A stretch of 64,000 nt of DNA from Scatophagus argus. Lineage: Eukaryota; Chordata; Actinopteri; Scatophagidae. Of the stretch, positions 12,440-25,195 are shown piece after piece. Both the position numbers and the translations under genes were made by a program. A model generated the notes under the pieces. It saw only the letters and a program-made list of their open reading frames with translations. It did not search any database and had not been told where the DNA came from. Each line of letters starts with the position of its first letter. The first letter of the stretch is position 1. Location: assembly GCF_020382885.2 (NCBI RefSeq), contig NC_058507.1, positions 77,001-141,000 on the forward strand, in the 5' to 3' direction.

Positions 12440-12655
12440 CTTTAATAACTCACTGTGCAATAGTCCCCCACCTCCTAATAATGTCAATAATGTCAATAAT
12501 TTTGCAAATTTTGTAAATATGTGTTCTCCTATAGTGAAGTACCTATAGTACCTATTTGTGTAAATATCTTCCTATTTGTACCTTCATTTGTTATCCTTGT
12601 GCTGCTATGACACTGAGAATTTCCCCACTGCAGGACTAATAAAGGCTTATCTTAT
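12440..12655 (+). mobile_element. LINE 3' UTR fragment
   Basis: Reads towards a classic teleost LINE end: ACTGAGAATTTCCCCACTGC, then GGACTAATAAAGGCTTATCT. Related tails occur in antisense at 3369-3420 and 46170-46240. No coding part remains. Confidence 0.45.
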
Positions 12656-13329
12656 ATTTGATTCGTAAGGTTAAATTAAGACTGACTTTAGAGACAAATT
12701 GTTTTAACATTATTGTGTGAAACTGGATGAAAATGTCAATCAGTCAATACATCTAATCAATAAAGATGAGAGATGTGTGAACTGCATCATTTTCATCATC
12801 AGGCAGATGAAATCAGCTGATCTGTTGTCAGAATAACACACAAACATTAAACATATCGAGGCTCCCTCTGCTGTTCATTGTCTGTAACTGCAGCCTTTTT
12901 AAATGAACCACACACTGATCCTGGATCAGATCAGCAGAGGGTGAACTGAGGTTAATAGACAGGCTTGCTGAGTTTTGAAGCTGACCTGTTTGGTCACCAG
13001 AGTAAGTAAACACCTGACCTGGTCTAGAGGAAGTGATGTTCAGAGTTTCAGATTAAAATCGGCTATCAACACTTGCTCTCTCACTGATTCTTTATAGCTG
13101 AGCGTATAAGATTCTCATCTGCATAAAATGTTCTCCCTCATCAACTTCATTGATTTTTGTAACTCTGTGCTTACTCTGAATTTGATACTGGACACCCTTT
13201 TCATGCCAGCTGAGACAGCAACAGACTGGGAAAGTTTGTGTACTTATGTTTCTTTCCAGAAACAGAGACCCTGAAGGCAGGCACAAGACAACAAGGTCAA
13301 AGTTAAATAAAACATTTACTTAGACTAAA

Positions 13330-13800
13330 TGAGAATTAATTCCACCAAAACAGAGTCTTCAGATGAACAAACAAAAAGTCCAGTCCAGGTCGCTGGGATG
13401 GCAGATGAGCGCATGTGGTCTCTATGAGGAAAAAATTATTCTCCTCTGGGGCTGGAGACTGGTCAATCCAGAACAGAACAAGGGATGGGCAAACCTGGGC
13501 AGAGGCCAAGCTGAACAGCCTGGACACCAAAGACAAAAAGTTTTTCCAAAAAGTCATGAGACAGAGACCCAGAGACGAAAGGAGCCGATACTGTACCGCA
13601 CGAGCGCAGGAACAATCTGCCAATGACGAACTCAGGACAAGTGTACTGCAGGTAAGACCACCCAGCTTGACTCCAGATTGGAGCAGGAAACAAACATATA
13701 CACACACAAATACAGACACAGGACAAGGGGGAGGAGACAGAAAAAATACCAGGAACAGCACAGTCCTGACAGTACTGTACAGTACAATAATATCAAGCAC
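13330..13800. repeat. Unclassified interspersed-repeat candidate
   Basis: An open but non-gene-like block between ankrd9 and rcor1, ending in a purine-rich stretch with CA repeats and CCAGGAACAGCACAGTCCTG. It looks like a dispersed teleost repeat (LTR or DNA element), but no terminal repeat or enzyme domain could be recognised. Confidence 0.3.
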
Positions 13801-14040
13801 AGGCTGTACACAGATAAATCTAATGTTAGCTGTCACTCAAGTATGATTAAGTGAGTTTAATTAGCATCAGCACACGTGTTTAAAAGGAAAACAACAGACA
13901 ATATACAAAAGCAATGCAATGTGTCAAGCTATATGAACAAGTAAGTCAGAATACTTATAATTCAATGGATGCACACAAGTAGTCAAACAAAACAGTAACA
14001 CCAGTTTCAGGAATTAATTATCTTTAGGTCTGCAAAGCAG

Positions 14041-14390
14041 GCAGCACGGTGGTGCAGTGGTTAGCACTGTGGCCTCACAGCCAGGGGGTTCCAGGTTCAA
14101 ATCCCGGTCTGGGCCCTTCTATGTCGAGCTTGCATGTTCTCCCTGTGCCTGCGTGGGTTTTCTCTGGGTACTCCGGCTTCCTCCCACAGTCCCAACAACA
14201 TGCACATCAGGTTAACTGGCTGTTCTACATTGTCCTGAGGTGTGTGGGTGTCTATTTTTGCGTCTCGGCGCCTGTGATTGGCTGGCAACCAGTCCAGGGT
14301 GAACCCGCCTCTCACCTGTAGTCAGCTGGGATAGGCTCCAGCCCCCCTGTGATCCTGACAGATAGGCAGTTTAGAAAATAGATGGATGGA
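14041..14390 (+). mobile_element. tRNA-like headed dispersed element with (GATG)n end
   Basis: The head has a Pol III A-box-like stretch (TGGTGCAGTGGTTAGCAC) and a B-box-like stretch (GGTTCAAATCCC) about 45 bases later. A conserved body follows (CATGTTCTCCCTGTGCCTGC, TCAGCTGGGATAGGCTCCAG) and it ends in GATGGATGGA. This family is very common in teleost genomes. It is not a functional tRNA: no cloverleaf and no anticodon arm. Confidence 0.6.
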
Positions 14391-14689
14391 GGTGTACAAA
14401 AGTCAATGAACAGCTCTCCCATGGTCTACATAAACTACTGAGAAGACAGGAAGTGCCATTCTAAGGCATGCAAGTGGAACATACCACTCTACGAGAGATA
14501 GGGGAAATGGTCTAACAGGTGTTGGCTTTTGTACCACCAGTCCACCTGTAGTCCACAGCTGTCACCCACTGAATGAAGTTGATGTTGGTTTTGCGTACGT
14601 GCTGGCAACACTGCATGACTAGTAGCTCATCAAAAGAACAACAGAAGATTAAATATGGTTAATAACAATCAGCATCAGGCTTATTTTAT

Positions 14690-14793
14690 ATTTTACTTAT
14701 TGCCCCCGGGACCTGAGTCCTAATTTCGTACCACAAACATGTAAATGTGAGTTGGTATGACAATAAACGTTCCTCGAATCCTTGAATCCTCAC
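14690..14793 (+). mobile_element. LINE 3' tail fragment
   Basis: Ends with GGTATGACAATAAACGTTCC followed by the short repeated tail TCGAATCCTTGAATCC, typical of a non-LTR 3' end. A SINE fragment follows directly. Confidence 0.4.
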
Positions 14794-15085
14794 AGGGCAG
14801 GAAAATTTGGGTGTGGTGGAGTGATTAATGCGACAAATGCTCCCTTCCCTTCATTAGCCGGCTGATGTGCCCTTGAGCAAGGCACTTAACCACCCAATAT
14901 GCTCCCCGGGCGCTTGATGCTGCCCACTGCTCCTGTGTGTGTTTCACTGCATGTAATTTGTCGGGTGTTGCATGTGTGTGTTCAACTAAGGATGGGTCAA
15001 ATGCAGAAGACGAATTCAGTGTGTGTGTGTAAAAATATATATACTGTCAATAAAGTGATTCTTCTTCTTCTTCTTCTTCTTCTTG
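14794..15085 (+). mobile_element. SINE copy A (5'-truncated), tail (TTC)n
   Basis: Shares the body of the copies at 16582-16832 (inverted) and 61895-62240: TTAGCCGGCTGATGTGCCCT, CCCCGGGCGCTTGATGCTGC, CTAAGGATGGGTCAAATGCA, and a CAATAAAGTGATTC end followed by (TTC)8. The tRNA-like head is missing here. Confidence 0.6.
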
Positions 15086-15398
15086 ACTGTGAAAACTTCA
15101 CCTGACAGAGTGTGGATAAATGAGACCCCGTAACAACGAAGTCATGGCTGTATATTTATAAAAACAATAAAGTTTAACAATTTGCACATGAAATATCTTG
15201 CTATTGTTTCCAGAAACACAAGTTGAATTTGTAGATGACTGCTGTCTGAGTTTCAGGTTTATAATCAATCAATATTAAAACTACTTCATATGAAATGTTA
15301 ATATTTTATAGGTCAGTGTGAATTATTCGTAACTGTTTAATATTAATGACGATTTTATTGTTTGATGTTTTAATATGTGACCTGTGATGGCAGCAGAG

Positions 15399-15400
<2 letters not shown>

Positions 15401-15430
<30 letters not shown>
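15401..15430. repeat. (CA)n microsatellite
   Basis: About 15 CA units, upstream of the rcor1 promoter. Confidence 0.9.
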
Positions 15431-15433
<3 letters not shown>

Positions 15434-15529
15434 GTCCTCACTCATCGATCAGCTTCAGTATGTCTGATCTTTAATCCGTTTACGTCAGCTTTTATCGATG
15501 CTTAAGCTTGTAGTGGAGTCAGTGAGTAC

Positions 15530-15847
15530 GTCTGTGACTGTCGGTCTGGTTCGACCTGCTTTGTTCGGTTTCGGCTGCTAGTTCCGGAACTTTTCGGACT
15601 CAGTGTGAAGCTTCAGTTTCGGGTTAACTGTTAGCATCTTTCTGCTCTGGTCCCGTCATCTGTTAGCTTCATTGCACGGACCCCTTTCAGCTCGGAGTCT
15701 CTTCCTCACGCCGAAACCCCGCGCTGCTTTCCGGACTGAGCAGTTAGCTTAGCCCCCAGGCCGCTCAGTCAGTTCTGACAGCACACAGCTTAGCTAGCTA
15801 ACTGCTAGCCTGAGTTAGCAGCTAGCAGTTAGCCCGAGCTGCCTGTC
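15530..15847 (+). promoter_or_regulatory. rcor1 promoter and 5' UTR
   Basis: A CpG-richer block immediately before the rcor1 start codon. The last 60 bases are dominated by repeated TTAGC/GCTAGC/GCTAAC words. The transcription start is not identifiable by eye. Confidence 0.45.
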
Positions 15848-18800
15848 ATGCCGGCGATGCTGGAGAGAAACTCAGAGGCTCCGGTGAAGCGGAGAGGCAG
15901 GGCCCCGACGGGCAGCGGCAGCAGCGGCCCCGGGACAGCAGCTAACCCCGGAGGGAAGAGTCTGTCCGGTAATGGAAGCAGCTGCTGGGAAGAAGGAAGT
16001 TCAGGCTCCAGCAGCGACGAGGAGCATGGTGGGTAGCCTCGGTCAGTGTAGTACAGCCGTGTACTGTGTGCCATCCTGAGTACTGGCTCTAACTACTACC
16101 GTGTTTGTGTGTGCAGGTGGAGGAGGGATGCGGGTCGGACCGCAATACCAGGCCGTGGTTCCGGACTTTGACCCGGGTAAGAATCTCCACACGGCCCGAT
16201 AGCCTGGAGGCGTTAGCCTCGAACAACAGTAGCACTAAAGTACATGGCACCGGTTAGCAGAGCACCGCAACTGGTTAACTTCCATCTCTGTCATACATCC
16301 GTGATACTGGTTCTGGTCCTGTACTAGAGACGTTTAACACCGGTCAGTTCTAGTAGCTGATCCCGGATCTGCTCTACATATACATCTACATCATATTGCT
16401 TTTATTCGTTTTAGACTGGATGTCTGGACACTAAAAGTAATTTCCATCACGAGGGGACTTAGTGTAAGTCAACGTCATTTAAAGTTAGAGGAGGGCTGTG
16501 CTGTGATTTAGTCCTCAGTTGTTATAAATGTTTTAAGAAGAGAATCGTTTACACATCAGCTGTTTCAACTTCAAACTTTGTCAGTATATTTTTGCACACA
16601 CCGAAATTCTTCTCTGCATTTAGCCCATCACTGATTGAACACACACACACATGCAACATGCAGTGAAACACACAGGAGCAGTGGGCTGCCATGTCAGGCG
16701 CCCGGGGAACAAATTGGGGGTCGAGTACCTTGCTCAAGGGCACCTCGGCCGGCTAATGGGGGAGGGGGAGGATTGAACCAGGAACCCTCCAGTCACAAGC
16801 CCCTTCTCAAACCTCTAGGCCACGGCGGCCCCCAAATTTATATGTGAATCACTGAATCTGTCTGAAAAAATGTATTAAATTGAACCAGTTAAGGCTGACA
16901 CACGGACACCGTCTCTCCTGTATTCCCCCTTTGTCTTCTTCCTCCTTCACATTCTTCTTCTTCCTCACTGCAGCACTGAAGCTTTAATTACTGGCTCACT
17001 TTCCACCAAGTGAGAAGGGAAGAGATCAAGTTTCCTGTGTTGTAGCTTTGTTCATCAAAGTCACTCCCTGTGAGAACATATGGATCAGATTAGTTCAGTA
17101 TTCCTCACTGCAGCTCATCATTTTATACATGAAGCTGATATATTTACTTCCTACCTACATCTTTGCTGTTGACACAGCAGGCGATTCAGGCTACAGCAGA
17201 CCTGTGATAAGTCACTGACAGTTTACTTGCATTAGCAGCTTGCAACATCCTCATGTATTCACTAAACACACTAGTTCATTGCTAGTATTAAAACAGTAAA
17301 AATAGAGAGAAGAGAATTGATAAAAAGTTCAGCAAATGGCAGATTCAGACGGTGCTGTGGCACGTGAAAAGGTACATCGGCTGAAAATCAAAATGAAGTC
17401 ACTGCAGACACAAGCGGACTGAGATTTCAGTTGTCTGCTCAAATCTTTGTGCACCTAATGAAGTGGATGCTGGGTGTCGCAGCTGTTGTAATTACTACTG
17501 GTAGGAGTTTCAGTAACAGTGAAGTGTTGTAGTGAGACAGGTCTGCAGCACATTGACTTCATGTGGCCTGTTTCTGTGTGTGTTACCAGACGTGGCTCAG
17601 GCTGCTCAGCTCAGGGAAAACCTCGGCATGTTGGTTTGGATTCCCAGCAGCTGTTTGAACCAGACTCAGTGTAAGAAAAAACTCTCTCAGATCAGTTTTG
17701 ACAGCTGAAGTTGTCAGTGAGGCTGTTTAAACTGTATTTTCTCTTCCAGTGGACGAGTACATCACCATCGCCAAAGACAAACATGGCTACAACATGGAGC
17801 AGGTAGACTGTTGGACCTTCATTCAGAGCCAACATGTGTTGACCCTCAGATGGTCTCTCACAGTGTTTGTCTTGTCTTCAGGCTCTGGGGATGCTCTTCT
17901 GGCACAAACACAACATTGAGAAATCCCTCGCTGACCTGCCGAACTTCACTCCATTTCCTGACGAGTGGACGGTGGAGGACAGAGTCCTGTTTGAACAGGC
18001 CTTCAGTTTCCATGGGAAGAGCTTCCACCGCATCCAGCAGATGGTGAGTGACCACTAAAGCCAGTTGACTCACCTCATTGTGACAGTACAGAGTGTTTAT
18101 ACTGATGATGGAGTGTTGATTCAAGACTGCCTCTCTGTGCAGTTGCCAGATAAATCCATGGCCAGTCTGGTTCGTTTTTATTACTCCTGGAAGAAGAGTC
18201 GCAGTAAAACCAGCCTGATGGACAGACAGACACGAAAACACAAGAGAGAGAGAGGTGACAGGTGAGCTGCAACCTGCACAGGTGACATGACAGATGATCT
18301 CTGTGGAAATCACAGTGAATCCTGTGATGTTATTGGTGGACTCTAACAAATAACTGAAACTTTGTTTCAGTGACGATGAAGTTGAGGATGGAAACGTAAA
18401 TCCTCCGAGTGACTCAGAGTTCGACCCAAATAAAGACGACAAGAAAGAGGTATGCTGTTTACTGACTGATTTTCTCTGATTGGTTTCTCAGTTGGTTAAC
18501 TGATTCTCTGACTGACTGACTTGTTTTGTTTTAGGTGCGTTCCGGACCAGAGAGGTCAGAGGTCAAACCAGCTGCTGGATTGAAGGTAGCAATACCTGGA
18601 CATTACCTGACCACCTGTGTCACCTGTCCTGTCTGTAGCTGACCTGTCTGTGTCTCTGTGCACTTGTAGACAGGCAGTAAGGCGTCTCAGCGTTTGAAGA
18701 AGCGTCCCCCCAGAGGAATGTTTCTGAATCAGGAGGATGTGATCTCGCTCTCGACTTCGTCCCCTCAGGGATTCATCAGACAGCTGGACTGTCAGCTAGT

Positions 18801-20888
18801 CTCCATCAAGAGACAGGTCTGTGTGTCCTTCTGATCACCTGTCGCTCTGACCACCTGTCTCCAGCCAATGGTATGCGGGCTAGCCGATTGACTCGACACC
18901 GCAGTGTAGTTGTGCTGCTACAACACGAAGCCTCGTTTTGATTCGCTCTGTTTGTCCAGTTAAACTTCCTGCCGATCCATTGAGCCTCACGCACTGAAAT
19001 GCAGCTGCTGCCATCTTATTTATTTACATTTTATTTATCCTGTTGATGTTTAACTTCAGAAGAAGAAAAGTCCAGTTGAATGTTTGTGTTTGTCCTGATG
19101 GATTGTGCTGCTGCTACACCCTAATGCATGGCCTCAACTGCAACACCTAGTGGTAAACTTAGGAATTACAGTCAAGTCCAGCATTAGACTCGATATCAAA
19201 CCTGTCTGAACATTTTTACACCAGCGCAGTTCAACTGTACACTGGTTTCCATCAAGAAATTTAGTTTGACTGCCTGTCTCCTCACCTGTCTCTCCCTCTG
19301 TGTTTCAGATTCAGACCATCAAACAGTCAAACAGCTGTCTGAAGGAGAAAATCAGTTCAGGAGTCGATGAGTTCAGACAACCCGAGGTAACCATGATGAC
19401 GCAACAGCATACGGCAATCCACAGCAACTGTTTGTTTTTGTTGCTGTAGTTGCTCATCTTTAGGTCTTTATGGGTTTTTTTTCCCAGGTTATTAAGAAGT
19501 TCAACACTCGTTGGACCACAGAGGAACAGCTGCTCGCTGTACAAGGTAACACCTGAACTACCTGTAACCAGGTGAAGTGATAAACACCTGGATTAATTAA
19601 ACATCTCAGTCCCTAATTCTGGTTCTTGTCATGCAGCTATCAGGAAGTATGGACGAGACTTCCAGGCGATCTCAGATGTGATTGGTAACAAGTCGGTGAT
19701 TCAGGTGAAGAACTTCCTGGTGAACTACAGACGGAGATTTCACTTGGATGAGGTCCTTCAAGAGTGGGAGGCTGAACACGGGATGGAGGGGGGAGAAGGG
19801 GGAGGAGTAGAGGAAGACAAGATGGAGGACAAGATGGAGGTGTGTCCTGCTGAGGAGGAGGAGGCCACTGCTAAGGAAACGAAGGAGGTGAGAAGTTTTC
19901 ATGTCTACTACAGATCCCAGAATCCTCTCTGTTTGCAGGTCCATCACGTTGCTAGCCATCAGGTCTGTTTGCTGTGATGCAGCGAAGGCTTTTTAAATTT
20001 ACCTGTGCTGTGTGCTCTGTGGTAACACTTTTGCACTTCCTGGATGAAATGCAGTATGGCAGCTGAGGGAGTAAATATTATTGATAATGCTGTTGAAACA
20101 CAGCACAGATTCACAGGTGAATTGCAGTTTTATTTCATTTTTCGCACATTGAATACTTGAAGGCCATTGCAGCACCCCCTGGTAGCTAATGTTCTGTAAC
20201 CATAAACCCTAAGCTTTGAATTTTTTTGATGGATAAATAAATCACATCAGAGAACAGTGAAGTGTAATATAGTGGACCAGCTGTTTAAATATTGCTCCCC
20301 TCACTAGTTGACAGCAGAAATACGACTTTCAGTTGTTGCAGCAAAAACTTCAGTCCTCCTGTTCATACCGAGTGTTGAGTGCAGACTGCTGGGAAAGAGA
20401 AACAAAACCTGGAATCAGGCTGCAGTGACCAATCATATAAACTGATGATTCACAGCATCGTTGTTCAAGCTGTTTACACTAAATTTATAAAATGAAACCT
20501 TAAAAATAACCTACGACTTTAATACTTGAAATGGAAATTTGTCATGTTGTCTTGAAAGCACAGGCTGACATGAGGTGTCGTGGTCAGTTTCTCTTATGCT
20601 GCTTTGTGCCTCAAACAAGTCGATGATACCAGCTGCTCTGCCAGGCCGGGAGCTGGAAACCATTCAGAGTTCACCTGGCCTTGTCCTCCACACCAGCTGC
20701 TACACCCTGCACCGACCGAGCAAGTCAGCCAGTCGGTCTCATTAAAGTCTGACAGAACATCACAGTATGAACAATGAGACTCAGTGCCAGGCAGATTAAA
20801 TGTGTTCACTGTGACTCAACTGTGACTCTGCTCTCTTCTGCAGGACTCGTCCTCTCCGGTGGACTCCCAGAAGCCTCTGGCCTCCTGA
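15848..20888 (+). CDS. rcor1: RCOR1 / CoREST, REST corepressor 1
   Basis: Thirteen exons join in phase to 454 codons: 15848-16028, 16117-16176, 17590-17670, 17750-17802, 17882-18043, 18143-18261, 18371-18449, 18535-18585, 18670-18816, 19309-19386, 19488-19545, 19637-19887, 20844-20888. Order: a Ser/Gly-rich N-terminus; ELM2 from [16 protein letters not shown] (about residues 63-150); SANT1 ([20 protein letters not shown], about 150-200); a linker with a coiled coil that binds LSD1 in the family; SANT2 ([12 protein letters not shown] to [13 protein letters not shown], about 343-391); an acidic tail. Family role: the nuclear scaffold that couples KDM1A (LSD1) to HDAC1/2 and to nucleosomes in REST-mediated repression. 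The start ATG is followed by [12 protein letters not shown] and lies in a CpG-rich context. RCOR1 rather than RCOR2/3 is inferred from the adjacent traf3 and ankrd9. It is slightly shorter than human (about 485), mainly at the N-terminus. Confidence 0.95.
16582..16832 (-). mobile_element. SINE copy B with tRNA-like head, inverted
   Basis: On the minus strand it starts with a tRNA-like head (CCGTGGCCTAGAGGTTTGAG, B-box-like GGTTCAATCC) and continues into the same body as the copies at 14794-15085 and 61895-62240. It lies in rcor1 intron 2. Confidence 0.6.
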
Positions 20889-21187
20889 GACCAGGTGACC
20901 TCTGGTGGTTTTAGCACATCATCATGCGTTTGGTGTGACTCTCTCAGTTTATAAGACTTTTATTGATGGGGTATGTGTTTCAGTTATGTCTTATTTGTCA
21001 TCACTGCTCTCTCTGGACCAATCAGAATCAGACCTGACCTTCCAGTTGCAGTGGATGGGACCTGTTTTTTTGTCTTTCTATGTTTTACATTTTTATCGAA
21101 GCAGCAGTTGGTGATGTCACTCAGATGAATCCTGTCCTGATGATGTCATGCTGTTTTGGGGAGTTTAGGATGTTTTAGAAGGTTGAC

Positions 21188-21193
21188 AATAAA
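21188..21193 (+). terminator. rcor1 poly(A) signal
   Basis: AATAAA 300 bases after the rcor1 stop, followed within about 30 bases by a T/GT-rich stretch (GGATTTGTTTCTTCTTTGG), the usual downstream element. Confidence 0.65.
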
Positions 21194-21705
21194 ACCAAAG
21201 TTCATCAGTAAATGGATTTGTTTCTTCTTTGGTTTCTTGTCTTTTTTTGTTGAAGGTCCAAACATTAGATGGAATATGTCATGTAATGAATATAAAGACA
21301 GGAGTAAACAAAGTCATTCATGATGTGTTTACAGATAAAAGCAGAAGATCTCAGTGCTAATGTCACTCAGGAATATTTCTGGAAGTTTCTCTGACTGATG
21401 CTTTTATCATTAGCGAGAAACTGAATTTTGTCTTCATTTCAGTAGAATTAATTTACCAGCAAATTTATTTTCACTTGAGATCTCCTATTACAATCAGAAA
21501 GCCTCTTCAGGTTCTGAACTCTTCAGTGCAGAATCTGTCCCTTTAATATACAAAACTTGTTTCAATAAAAAACATTTCAAAAGTTTCCTTTGGTAAAACA
21601 GCATGCTAACGTTCAGCAGGAAGAAGGGAAACTTTATGCACAGACAGGACGATAACACATGAAGTAATGAATGGAGACTTCAGACGGTCAGTCAGTCAGT
21701 CCGAG

Positions 21706-21815
21706 ACTGATAGCTGATGAAGCTGCTTGGATTAGCAGTGAAACGTCTTCAAGCCAAATCTTCACAAGTCCAGACGCCTTGCTTTAACTCTTTGAGTGAA
21801 TATGACCTGGATGGC
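21706..21815. mobile_element. Short retroelement end fragment
   Basis: The stretch GATGAAGCTGCTTGGATTAG followed by GTGAAACGTCTTCAAGCCAA resembles a widely dispersed teleost retroelement 3' segment. It lies directly upstream of the traf3 first exon. Family not determined. Confidence 0.35.
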
Positions 21816-21839
21816 TGAGAATCTCCACAGACACGTCGG

Positions 21840-22192
21840 ATGGTAGACAACACGCGGGCTTCGGCAAACAGCGCCCCCCGACGGCGGGCTGTCTCTCCGG
21901 GCAGCTGGGGGATTTCCTGGGCGGAAGCAGCGGAGGGGGTTTCCAGTGTGATCAGCCCTGTCCTCCCCGTTGGATCTCTCAACTGGATCCCAGCGACTTC
22001 TCTGTCACACAGGACCGACAGAAGCCGGAGAGCCCGCAGAACCCTGAACGTGTATCCGGATCATGAAGAGTCCGCCTGAGGCCCGGAGGCTTCGAGGCAG
22101 CGGTAGCGGCAGGTTGACGGTTTGAACCCCGGAGAGCGTCCACAGAGCCGAGAAGCTGCTGAGCTGCGCTGTGGCCTGCGGAGGAGATTCAT
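21840..22192 (+). promoter_or_regulatory. Probable traf3 CpG-rich promoter and non-coding exon 1
   Basis: A GC- and CpG-rich block after an AT-rich spacer, ending in GGAGATTCAT followed by the near-consensus donor GTAAGT at 22193. The next exon in frame context is the first coding exon preceded by TCTCTCAG at 25939. The 5' end of the exon is not determinable. Confidence 0.45.
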
Positions 22193-22327
22193 GTAAGTCA
22201 CGGAGACAGAAGAACCTCAGCAGAACCTCAGCAGAAGCTGACAGGAACGAGTAGAAACGGAGAACTCGTGAGTTGTGAGCGTTAGCTTTCTGTAACGGAG
22301 GGAAATAGAACAGATGCTACAGCTAGC

Positions 22328-22358
<31 letters not shown>

Positions 22359-24654
22359 ATGTGTGTGTGTGAGTCAGTGTGTGTGTGAGAGAGAGACCGT
22401 CTGTCGGTCTGTGTGTGTGTGTTAAAACTAAGATGATCTTTATTGAACAAACAGCAGAGAAGCACAAAGCTAAAGAAGCTAACAGCGTGTTAGCATTAGC
22501 ACTGAATGTTTACATCATCTCTGTCAGCAGAAACACCGATACACAATCGGTGAATAATCAATACATGACTGAAGAATACGTCACTGAACTGTTAAAGAAC
22601 CCGATAATCAAAAGTGAAAGAAGATTCAGTGAGTTATAAAGGAGGAGTGAAACACGTCTGGTTTTTATCCTCTTTGTTTCTCCCGTATTGATCCATCTGT
22701 TAAAGCCTTCGACAGCTCGTCATCTGAAGGTTTAAACTCTGGAGGTTCTTCTGGTCATGTTAAAACCTGAACCGTAGAGTCGAGGTTGAATAGTAAAACC
22801 AGTCCAGTAGTGACAGGAGCGGAATGAAGAGCCGATCAGACCTCCTGTTGGGTTCTAACAGTAGAACATGAAAGCAGAACTTTGACGCAGAGCTCGTCTG
22901 ATTTCTTTATTCATTCTTCAGTTTGTAGTTGAAACTGGAGCCGCAGCTTTACCACGATTAATAGTTTCAGTTATTGTTCAATAAAAAACCCAAACGTTTC
23001 TTGGTTCCAGATGTGAGTATTTTCTGTCAGTCAACTGAATTTTTAATTTGATGATTAAGTGTTTGATTTAGAAAACTGAAACAAAAATGTTGAGTTTATT
23101 GTTGAAGAAGCTGATTGATCACACTGAGCTGCTGATTTTGAAGTGAAATATATAGATTATGTATTGATTTTTGTTCATCAATTGATCTTTTAGTCTATGA
23201 AAAAGTGAAAAATGTCCAGTCATGTTTTCAGATGTCTGTTTGGTCCAGAACCCAAAGAGATTCATTTGGCAGACGATGCTCACATCTCAGAAAATCTTCA
23301 GTGATTAATCGATTTTTGAAATGATCAGAGATTAATTTTGCTGTCAGTCTACTAATTGCTGCAGGTCAAATTTAATGTTGCAGTTGAGCTCATCTGAACG
23401 ACTTCATGTGGTGGCTTGAGTAGCAACACATATATACAGTATTTATATCCAGCTGTCATGAATGCAGAGCAGTAGATTACAGTAGTAAAGATATACTTTA
23501 TATTGTACTCAGACTATATGAGGTACATGTACTGTTAAAGAATGAGTACCAAAGTCCAGTAGCCCATTAAATGTACTTTGTTTGTAGCTTTCTTCTTCCT
23601 TGTTAAAAGTCCAGGGTGTAGAATTTGATGATCGTGTAATCAGCCAAAGTGCAGAATTGTTGACTGTTCGGGGGCGGCCATGTTGCTCTGCAATGTTTCT
23701 ACAACAGTCAACCAAACGCTGTTGGCTGGGCTGTTCAGTTGGTTGCAGTCTGCGGCGTCACCACTAGATGGCAGTAAGTACTGCACACTCAGTATTTGCA
23801 GATCAGTCATTAGTTTAATAAACACAAAAATCTGACTCCAGATCATTCAGAGTTTATTTAACTTATGTCGATGAGAGTCACGTCAGCCAGTTGATCTTCT
23901 GAATAAATTGAATTTTTCCATGATCTGTTCATCTGGAGATTATTGATTGATCAGTCTGTTTACTGTTTCATTTAAACAAATGAATTCAGAAGTTCTTTCA
24001 GCAGCTGATTCAGATTATAGATTATTTTCATTATTGATGAATCTGCTGATTATTTTCTAAGTTAGTCGATTAGGCTATAAAATATCTAAAAAAAAAGAAC
24101 TTGTCAGAATTTCTTCTTTTGTCCAAACAACAGACAACCGGACAGAAAGACAGGTGGAGAAAAACAGCTGGAGATAGACAGACAGACAGAGGTGAGGGGA
24201 CAGTGAGACAGCAGGCTGTTGTAGTGCCCTCTGCTGGTATGCCAAATGTTTAAAAAGAACTGAGGAGGATTTTTCGAAACCTTCCAGTTTCTGTAGAGCT
24301 CTGTGTGTATCAGCTGTTGTGTTGGAGTGGAAAACCCCCTCAGATGCACGTACTTTCTGTTTCTGACAGCTCACTGTTTTCACCAGCTCTGTCCACACTG
24401 GACAGACTGCAGTCCTCTCTCCGACATGTCCAGTACCACCCTGTAGGAAACACAGTCTGGGAAACAACATTGATAGATGACCACCTTCCTGTCAAATCAA
24501 TCACAAGTTTTCACAGTTTCCAAACCTTGTGTTTCCAGTGGACTCAAAGTTGAATGATTATGTTTTTGCTGAAGGAAGTTTCGAGTTCAGCTGAACTGTG
24601 TTGTCTCCTCTGGTGCCTGACTGACTTCAGTAAACAAACTGCTTCTCACTTGGA

Positions 24655-24715
24655 AATCAGAATCAGCTTTATTGGCCAAGTTTGCATATACAAACAAGGA
24701 ATTTGAAAATTTTTA
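24655..24715 (-). mobile_element. LINE 3' tail fragment, antisense
   Basis: AATCAGAATCAGCTTTATTG followed by GCCAAGTTTGCATATACAAA: the antisense image of a LINE tail with its short terminal repeats. It abuts the Tc1 remnant. Confidence 0.45.
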
Positions 24716-25195
24716 AAAATACACTGTATAGAAAAGTATTGGGACAGCTGCCCTTCGCGCCAACAGGGACTTTAATGGCGTCTCATTGTAAACACACAGA
24801 CAGCTTTGCAGCTCTAACAGCTTCCACTCTTCTGTGAAGGCTTTCCACAACATGTTGGAGTGTTTCTGTGGGAATTTGTGCCCATTCATGCAGTAGAGCA
24901 TTTGTGAGGTCACACACTGATGTTGGACCAAAAGGCCTGGCTCACAATCTCCGTTCCAGTTCATCCCAAAGGTGTTGGATGGGGTTGAGGTCAGGGCTCT
25001 GTGTGGGCCAGTCAAGTTCTTCCACACCAAACTCATCCAACCATGTCTTTATGGAGCTTTGCTTTGTGCACTGGGGCACAGTCATGCTGGAATAGAAAAG
25101 GGCCTTCAACAAACTGTTGCCACAAAGTTGGAAGCATAGCATTGTCCAACATGTCTTGGCCACAACCCTGAAAAACAGCTCCATGATTTTTTTTA
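24716..25195 (-). mobile_element. Tc1/mariner-family transposon remnant
   Basis: On the minus strand the fragment encodes the C-terminal part of a Tc1-like transposase, with the hallmark LDWPTQSPDLNPIQHLWDEL (the second D plus the start of the D-to-E/D spacer). The outer end, near 24720, has ACACTGTATAGAAAAGTATT, resembling the inverted-repeat end of this family. It is frameshifted and 5'-truncated, so inactive. Confidence 0.75.

Noticed and set aside
13415..13846. 143-codon plus and 166-codon minus overlapping frames between ankrd9 and rcor1
   Set aside because: Both strands are open over the same bases, which fits repeat-derived sequence. No known domain is visible.
14041..14120. tRNA gene
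   Set aside because: A- and B-box-like words are present, but there is no cloverleaf or anticodon stem, and the sequence continues into a dispersed-repeat body. It is the head of a repeat.
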